This document shows, piece by piece, positions 57,401 through 64,000 of a DNA stretch of 64,000 nucleotides. The stretch is from Agrypnia vestita. Taxonomy: Eukaryota; Arthropoda; Insecta; Trichoptera; Phryganeidae. Position numbers and translations under genes: made by a program. The stretch covers positions 1 to 64,000 of the forward strand of contig JADDOH010002271.1 of assembly GCA_016648135.1 (NCBI GenBank). Direction: 5' to 3'. The notes below the pieces were generated by a model. It made no database searches and had not been told where the DNA came from. It worked only from the letters and a program-made list of their open reading frames with translations. Every line of letters starts with the position of its first letter. Position 1 is the stretch's first letter.

Positions 57401-59055
57401 CAATTTTATATCATTTATCAGAATATTTAAAAATATATTTTGCGAAATGGCAAGCAAAAGCTTAAATGTATAGAAATAAGCACCTAGACACGATATGAAG
57501 CAAAATCAAAAAATATTCTATGGATATGGAAATCGAGAAAAGTAATCAAAGAATTCAGATTGGAAGCTTTACAAATGACACCGCGATTTCCCCGCCGAAC
57601 AAGTTTTGACGTCCTCGAATAAACGATAAATGTACGTTTTGACGTCTGCTTTGATCCTTTCACAAAGAAACACAAATAGTAGTCACACACCCCTTGTGAC
57701 ATCTGGCAGAGTATTCAATACCACTGGTGGAAAGGTAACAAAGGAAGGCCGGCTTGGATCTGATACACGCTCGACAGAAAGTTACCGGCACTTTGTAACA
57801 TGCGTTGTCCGTTTTATGACATTCCGACAGACATAAAGATAATATTCCGTGTCTTTTAGTATATGACTCGATTTGGTGTATTCCGCTCTGTTTCTTTAGG
57901 ATGTGGAATCTATAGAATACCAAGTTAAGGTGGGGTAAATTGTATAACATCTCTGAGAGAGCCACCTATAGTGGTTTTCGGAAATTGTCGCGACGTTTTG
58001 GCGATGGGCGGCAGAGGGAGGAGGTGGTGATATGGCTTGGAGAAAAGAGCGAGGAGGTGGAGTTCTACAATTTGAAATTGTTTTTCTGTTTTTATTGTGC
58101 CGCTCGACTGAAATCGAAAAATTTGACAGGTTTCTGTTTTACGGGATTTTGACGTTTTTTTTATTTTATTTATGGATATTGGTTGAATCTGATGGGAGGA
58201 ATTTCAAACCGCTAGATGATTCGACGTCTTGAATTTTGAGCGTCTTACCCTTTCTAGTCTATAGGGTTATTAAATTATTCGCAGCCTCAAAAAAGCACTA
58301 TTCAAACCATTTAACATCAACTGGCAACATCAGACATTATTTGGATTTTTTTACACTTATGATATAAAATTTTTAGCTCTACTTTGAAATTTGTTAAAAT
58401 TCACATGCGTTTGTGATTAAATAATACTTTATCAACGGTTTTTCCGAAAGAAATCCTTGAATAAGTGTCAGAAATATTGTCGACATATATAATCCGGAAA
58501 TATAGTCTGCTTCATGTCAGTTCTAATAGAACAAGTAAACACGGATCATTAACATATTAACGATGTTCTTAGTGTGAAGACATGAGTATTTTTGTCAGTG
58601 AGATAAAATATGTTGATTTTGTTTCTTCAAATATTTATATATATGGAAAATAATTCTTACTATATAAGCAGATAAAAAAAAAGGCCAGTTGGTGGAGCGG
58701 GCCTAAATAAGATTGATAACGGTCATTGCAGGTAGCAGATTTATACAATTAATTAATACTCGATGACTATAAAAAAATTTCGAACTCCGGAAACTCGATA
58801 TCATTAATTATAATAATAGTATAAAGAAAAAGTATGTAACTTTTTTAGCAATTGTCGAAAAAAAAATTAAAACATTTGTTTTCGTTAATTGTTCCACCGG
58901 AATTTTATTGTAAATTATGTGACGATATGATCAATTATGATGAAGATCAAAAAGTAAATGTTAGTTTAAGAATTTAAAAGTGAATGTAATTTTAAGAATA
59001 ATATATCTACTTATGTACCTAAAACGAAAAAAACTTGTTTTTATGATTAAGATTA
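57401..59055. other. Less AT-biased stretch, no gene called
   Basis: 57540-58220 has mixed composition and several overlapping frames on both strands (57630-57836, 57660-57965, 57940-58232), none recognised. It may be an unclassified mobile-element fragment. 58230-59055 is AT-rich. Confidence 0.3.
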
Positions 59056-59469
59056 TGTGGTGGAGCCAGACCTGCTTAGACTCTAGCCCCTCGAGCGTCC
59101 CAAATGGACCAATCGCGCTCGAGGGACATCGCCCAACGAGAAGTCGAGGCGCCCGCAAAGTAGCAACTCATTCTTTCACCGCCCGCTGCCCGCGTTACCG
59201 CGCTCGAACTCGCGCTCCGTATATTGTTGTAACCGCACTCTCCTAACACGTAAAGATTTGTGACTTCAATAAACTATCGAGTTAATTGTGAGTACATTTT
59301 TCTTATGCATCCTGTATCGCATCCCGCTTCGCTTGTCATATACTTTCACACTCGCCTTCAGCGTTCACACGACACGCATCAAACTGATAGTGCATTTTGG
59401 CAGAGGTGCACAATCACATTGATTCCTTCGCGAATACACGCACATTAACATTCAATCATATCCGCCACA
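59056..59469 (+). mobile_element. LTR (solo or 5') of an LTR retrotransposon
   Basis: The 414-bp stretch starts TGTGGTGGA and ends TCCGCCACA, giving TG...CA termini with 8 of 9 bp inverted match. Its first half is GC-rich (CCTCGAGCGTCCCAAATGGA; GCGCTCGAACTCGCGCTCCG), unlike the flanks, and AATAAA lies at 59268-59273. Directly after the end, CTGGTGACACAG could be a decayed tRNA primer-binding site, so this may be a 5' LTR whose interior is lost. Flanks (GATTA; CTGGT) do not match, which fits a truncated element rather than a clean solo LTR. The frame at 58980-59246 is not a gene. Confidence 0.55.
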
Positions 59470-60502
59470 CTGGTGACACAGATTTGATATATAATACTAT
59501 ACAACCCATCTGCCACAATTACAATACTATACTTAAATTCACAACAATAAATCTTGATTAACATTTGACTGTCCTGAAAAATCTAGCAAAAAAAAGCCAT
59601 CTGAAAAAATCTCGGTAAAAAAAATCAATGGAAAATGGGACGATCTACGTGACAATTTGAAATATCCATATTAAATTTTACATTCAATTAATATTTTATG
59701 ACATTTAATTAACAAAACCTAAACTAGTTTATTAATTCAGTAAAAATGGGACATTACATAAATATTTTGGTTGTTACGCAAAATTGAATGATGAATTCCT
59801 TCTACCATCTGACTACCGATTTTATTTTGTATTTTTAAAATTATGTACCTACTTCATATATCGTCCCACAAAAAAAATCGTTATCGAAAAAAGCACTCAC
59901 CATTTCACGAATTACATCTATGTTTGAAGAACACAATGACCATAAAATTCCTATTTTGCTGTTATGTTTTCTTAATGTGCACCAAAATAGTCTGAATGAT
60001 ACTTTGCTTCATATATTTAAATTTTAAAAATTTCATAAATTTACTGTTTGTAGTAACCACAGCTTAGTACAGTAGTAGAGGGCACTAACATATCACAGTC
60101 AACCACCAACACGTACAATTGTTTGAAAATAGTTTTATATATTATGCCGATAGCATCAAAATTTTACGCCATCCAACAGTTTTGCATTCCTTTTAATTAA
60201 TTTATTGATTTCTCATGTGAATTAAAAAAATAGATGTTAACAGAAAAAACCATAGGTATAATTCTATGAATTTCAAACGAGTAGTCTACTGCAAATATGA
60301 AAAAGTTTTAAATTCTGGTACTAATTCAGTTTTACTTCAGAAAAATGTTTTACTTACTTCGACATATTTAAACTTTACGACGATAAAGATAAAATTATAA
60401 AAAATAATAAATTCAACAATATTTTTACACGTATGTTCTGAGAACACTATTTACTGGATTTTTCCACTGCGGGATTAATATTTTTAATTAAGATAAATTA
60501 CA
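59470..60502. other. No gene recognised
   Basis: AT-rich sequence; no retrotransposon gag or pol reading follows the LTR. Confidence 0.45.
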
Positions 60503-60843
60503 GAAGTCTCACAGAGACGAAGCCATTTATATTATAAACGTGTATGGATGACTTTTTGTGTGGTGGCCCAGGGCTTACAATGTATATGAGCTGGCTTAAG
60601 TGACCACTCTACGCAATGCGACGTTCACGAATTCTGTCGTGAACGTACACGCATTATCAAATTTTTGAAAGTTGTTAGGTATATATGCTGCAAATTGAAA
60701 CCTTCGGTATAAATGAAGGGAATATAGTTTATATTTTATATTTTAGAATATAGGAATTAGTCCATTCAAAGATACAAAAGGTTTCAATTTGGAATATATT
60801 TACAACATTTATACCTAAAGATATTTTTTTATCATGTTTCTTA

Positions 60844-60872
60844 TTAGGTCCTTACATATGAAATTGGCGTTT
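60844..60872 (+). repeat. mariner left TIR
   Basis: 29 bp, perfect inverted match to 62102-62130; transposase-binding end, preceded by TA at 60842-60843. Confidence 0.97.
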
Positions 60873-61031
60873 TGCCGTACTGGCAAATTTGATCTCAAAT
60901 ATCTTCTCATTGGTAAGGAATTACAAATCCAAATTTATACAGCTATTTACTCATGTATTTGTGTTTTGAAAATTATAATTCATTTGTTTTTTCCTCAATT
61001 GTTTTTTTCTTTGCTTCACTCAGTTTACAAA

Positions 61032-62052
61032 ATGAAAAACTTGAAATATCGCGTTATTTACGAGTACGAGTTCCACCGTGGCACCAGTGCTGCAGAAACG
61101 GCTCGAAGGATTAATGATGTGTATGGCGACGGTGCCGCAAAAGAAAACACAGTGCGTTTTTGGTTCCAACGTTTTCGTTCTGGAAATTTCGACCTGCAGA
61201 ACAAGCCCCGTGGACGGCCGGAGACCAAAGTTGATAATGAAGAATTGAAGGCTATTGTGGAAGCGGATCCATCGCAAACCACATCCGAGTTAGCTGCAGG
61301 CTGCGGTGTTAGTGATAAAACTGTTTTAATCCACTTGAAGCAAATTGGTAAGGTGAAAAAGCTTGAAAGGTGGGTACCTCACGAATTGAGTGAAGCAAAT
61401 CAACAAACGCGCGTTGACTGCTGCGTTGCATTACTCAACCGGCACAATAATGAAGGGATTTTAAATCGAATCATTACCTGTGATGAAAAGTGGATCCTGT
61501 ACGATAATCGGAAGCGCTCATCGCAATGGCTGAACCCTGCCGAACCAGCCAAACCATGCCCCAAGCGAAAATTGACTCCAAAAAAGTTACTTGTGAGCGT
61601 TTGGTGGACTAGTGCTGGTGTCGTTCACTACAGCTTTCTTAAATCTGGCCAGACGATTACGGCAGATGTCTATTGTCAGCAACTGCAAACCATGATGGAA
61701 AAGCTAGCTGCTAAACAACCGAGGCTGGTTAATCGCTCTAGGCCACTGCTGCTTCATGATAACGCTAGACCACACACTGCACAACAGACGGCTACCAAAT
61801 TAGAGGAGCTTCAATTGGAATGTCTAAGACATCCACCGTACTCTCCGGACCTTGCCCCAACAGATTACCATTTTTTTTCGAAATTTGGATAACTTCTTGC
61901 AAAGGAAAAAATTCAACTCCGATGGGGCAGTCCAAACCGCCTTCAAAGATTTTATTGATTCCCGTCCGAATGGTTTTTTTAGTAAAGGGATCGATGAACT
62001 ACCTATGAGATGGCAAAAGTGCATAGATAGCAATGGTACATACTTTGATTAA
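61032..62052 (+). pseudogene. mariner transposase (one frameshift)
   Basis: A DDD transposase of the Tc1/mariner superfamily, which cuts and pastes the element by binding its TIRs. The start at 61032 (MKNLKYR) fits mariner proteins; an upstream in-frame Met at 60834 lies outside the element. Visible parts: N-terminal DNA-binding region with two helix-turn-helix segments (residues about 1-110, including GRP at 61-63), linker signature WVPHEL (114-119), catalytic D151 in TCDEKW, D243 in HDNARPH, and D278 in YSPDLAPTD, i.e. DD34D. An extra T in an eight-T run at 61871-61878 shifts the frame after FF (282), so the product would stop at residue 286; the C-terminus (NLDNFLQ to NGTYFD, stop 62050-62052) continues in the next frame. 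AATAAA overlaps the stop (62052-62057). Motif wording is closest, from memory, to cecropia/Hsmar1-type mariners. Confidence 0.95.
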
Positions 62053-62101
62053 ATAAATATATTATAATAATAAAAAATCGGCTTTATGTTCCTCCCATAT
62101 T

Positions 62102-62130
62102 AAACGCCAATTTCATATGTAAGGACCTAA
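62102..62130 (-). repeat. mariner right TIR
   Basis: Ends ATATGTAAGGACCTAA followed by TA at 62131-62132. Confidence 0.97.
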
Positions 62131-62162
62131 TATATAAAAGTTTTGTCTCTGTGAGACTTATA

Positions 62163-63621
62163 TAATTTGTCTTTTAAGAATAAATTTAGTTATAAGAGAG
62201 TTGCACTGACGAAGTAAAATTATTTTAGTATTTAATTTTCAACTGTATTATTAGTAATTGAATAAAAAACAATACTTTTTCATTTTATTTTCATCAATGT
62301 ATTTAAAAATATATTTTTAAGTCAAACTATATATTTATAGTGCATTAAAAACATTGTTGAATAAATGACACTATTATTGAATAAATGAGTGAAAAATCTT
62401 TTTATCCTCAGTGATTTTGTGAATTGAATTGACAAATAATTCAATTCATATCTGCTATAGAGGGTGAATACCTATATTAATGTTAAGGTGATTCAAATTA
62501 ACTGAATTGTAGTTAATAACAGATATAAAAAAATCTTTTTCGCGATGCCCGTCACAATGTAACTTGGTTACGTATCTGAGTCTGTTTGAATATTAAGTTG
62601 ATTAAATTCAAGTAATGAATTCGTGATTATACTCAAAATTAATCTGGGTATCTTTCGTTACCGCAAAGATAACTTATACTTAATAAAAATATATTCATAA
62701 CATGTCCTGATAATGTAATGTATTAATTATTATTGTTTTTAAATAGTAAGAGTGATGAAAATGTTTTAAAAATATTGTTTTTTGTATTAAATTATTAGGT
62801 AGTATATATTTCATATATGACTGAGACAATATAACTAAACAACTTTATTTTATATATTGTTACGCTATCCTGTGATTATTTATATATATTTTATTTTATT
62901 TATTGTTCCAAATTTATAGATATTTTATTCCATGGTTTTTTATGCTTTTATGTTTTTAATCATTTTACTAAATTATATTCTTTCATGTAACCTCTTTATA
63001 CTTATATTTTATTCTATTTTTTACTTTTATTTCAGTTTGCCACTTCTTTTATACATTCATATGAAACTCGCTGTATTGATTTAAATTGTAAAATTACCGT
63101 TTGCATTTATTTCTATTTTTTCTTGCATCTCGGATGATAGTTTAATATTTTTAAAATTAAACTGTAGATTATTTTTTCACTGATTAACGAAGTATCTTCA
63201 GACAAGAGAACTACCCGCGCTATAGGACCAATAAAGTAAAAACGTATTTTATCTTTTTCTTTCTTGTGCAGCATCTTTTATCGAAGGTATGTTGCAGTAT
63301 GGTGATTTATCCTCTGCATTATGTATAAGACACCGGTATTTTGGATATGTAACCCCATTACATAACTAAGATATCATATTTTTTTATTTACGCTTCTGTT
63401 GCCTTTTATCATCTGCATTTTTATGGTATATATTGAGTTGTAAGAGTTTCTATTTTAATCGTAGTGTGTCTTAATTATGCAGATTTACTTAATTTAAGAG
63501 TTTTTATTAGTAATATGATTAATCCCAGTGATGTTTGGCATTTATTGAAATAGCCATTTAAAAATTATTTTTTTAATTATTTTTCTTTTTCCCGAAAACA
63601 TTAAGAATGAGAATACATTGT
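62163..63621. other. No gene recognised
   Basis: AT-rich sequence, no repeat partner found. Confidence 0.4.
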
Positions 63622-63694
63622 CACTTCTATTATCCACCATAACACACTTAATCATTCCATAAGATTAAGGGTGTTACGGTAAATAACAGAAGTG
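63622..63694 (-). ncRNA. 73-nt hairpin, possible small-RNA precursor
   Basis: Arms 63622-63653 and 63663-63694 (32 bp each) flank a 9-nt loop. Read as minus-strand RNA, 27 positions are Watson-Crick pairs, 4 are G-U wobbles and only one is a mismatch; read as plus-strand RNA the same four are A-C mismatches. Arm starts: CACTTCTGTTATTTACCG and, after the loop, GATTAAGTGTGTTATGGTGG (minus strand). Size and loop suit an insect miRNA precursor, but pairing does not clearly extend below the stem as a primary miRNA would need. A tiny ageing MITE is the alternative. No known miRNA seed is claimed. Confidence 0.35.
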
Positions 63695-64000
63695 ATATTC
63701 AATATCTTTGGCATCTATTTGGTCAAATTCAATGAGGATACCCTACTTTTACCGTTTCTTTCTTACACAAAATTATTCGTGAAGACATTATTGTTACCTG
63801 AATTTGCACAAATCCCCAACTGGCAAAATCAAGTACTGATTTTTATTGCTCGTTAAACTGTATTTTTTTTCTTTATTTAATATACGCGAACATACATATA
63901 TTTTTTTCATTTTGCTTTTACTTTGGTATTCATTAAAATCTTCATGTTGTTACTATTCATACATATACCTAATTCTTTACATGTATTCTTTTTACTTTCA
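63695..64000. other. No gene recognised
   Basis: AT-rich sequence to the window end. Confidence 0.4.

Larger units (their letters stand above)
60844..62130 (+). mobile_element. mariner transposon, full length
   Basis: The 1,287-bp element has 29-bp terminal inverted repeats without a mismatch (60844-60872, TTAGGTCCTTACATATGAAA then TTGGCGTTT; complement at 62102-62130) and TA on each side (60842-60843 and 62131-62132). Length, TIR size, TA duplication and the single transposase frame are exactly those of mariner elements. Identical TIRs and a single coding defect mean a recent insertion. It landed in one arm of a foldback element. Confidence 0.97.
60503..62162. mobile_element. GTCTCACAGAGAC foldback element, split by mariner
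   Basis: The left arm starts AAGTCTCACAGAGACGAAGC at about 60504 and runs to about 60710 (GCAAATTGAAACC). A second arm in opposite orientation starts GGTTTCAATTTGGAATATAT at about 60780, is cut by the mariner at 60843, and resumes after it at 62131, ending GTCTCTGTGAGACTT at about 62162. The second arm lacks the middle ~100 bp. Related sequences are at 33550-33720 and 45371-45531, and the bare end motif is at 48875. No transposase, so non-autonomous; the class is unknown. Confidence 0.7.

Noticed and set aside
57199..57465. 88-codon hydrophobic protein
   Set aside because: It is read from TA/CT microsatellite.
60834..61031. Upstream extension of the transposase from the Met at 60834
   Set aside because: The first codons lie outside the transposon and mariner proteins start at the MKNLKYR-type position.

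Overview
The window is strongly AT-rich eukaryotic DNA with no operons, no ribosome binding sites and no dense coding. No host protein-coding gene could be recognised. The only long open frame is a mariner transposase. Everything else readable is mobile-element debris, tandem repeats, microsatellites and inverted repeats. It therefore looks like a long intron or intergenic stretch of an insect. A short interstitial (TTAGG)n array, the arthropod telomere motif absent from Diptera, together with LINE, SINE and SINE-tail types familiar from moths and butterflies, suggests a lepidopteran or similar insect. The species cannot be named from the sequence.

Layout. 0-12 kb: diverged dispersed repeats (a three-copy family near 0.6, 4.4 and 11.4 kb), a ~55-bp minisatellite at 2.1 kb, a ~490-bp foldback element at 6.5-7.0 kb, and a LINE 3' end on the minus strand at 10.7-11.5 kb. 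12-20 kb: a tRNA-like sequence between 12-bp inverted repeats (15.3 kb), a tRNA-derived SINE (15.9 kb), a possible solo LTR (16.8 kb) and a second tRNA-headed SINE (17.8-18.1 kb). 20-26 kb: a 184-bp tandem array (four units), the telomere-like array, an 82-bp tandem array (six units), and a 629-bp element with ~45-bp terminal inverted repeats. 28-33 kb: a GC-richer patch with a possible exon, then a region carrying about eight copies of an ATTATTGGCAC motif into which a clean 402-bp PIF/Harbinger-like MITE has inserted. 36-42 kb: a 5S-rRNA-derived fragment, a 143-bp Tc1-like MITE, and a ~1-kb inverted-repeat structure with a LINE tail in its middle. 43-47 kb: a 49-bp-arm hairpin, a decayed mariner-type relic, a copy of a foldback family and a LINE reverse-transcriptase relic, packed side by side. 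53-60 kb: dispersed repeats, a 376-bp palindrome sitting between TA microsatellites, and an LTR with a possible primer-binding site. 60.5-62.2 kb: a full-length 1,287-bp mariner inserted in one arm of a foldback element. Near the right end (63.6 kb) lies a 73-nt hairpin that pairs much better as minus-strand RNA than as plus-strand RNA.

How it fits together. The window records layered insertion: old LINE and mariner fragments with several frame breaks, foldback and MITE families with two to four copies each, and one young mariner (identical 29-bp ends, a TA target duplication, a single homopolymer frameshift) nested in an older foldback. The most checkable new items are the foldback family ending in GTCTCACAGAGAC, the ATTATTGGCAC element, the 25.7-26.3 kb long-TIR element, and the 63.6-kb hairpin as a small-RNA candidate.
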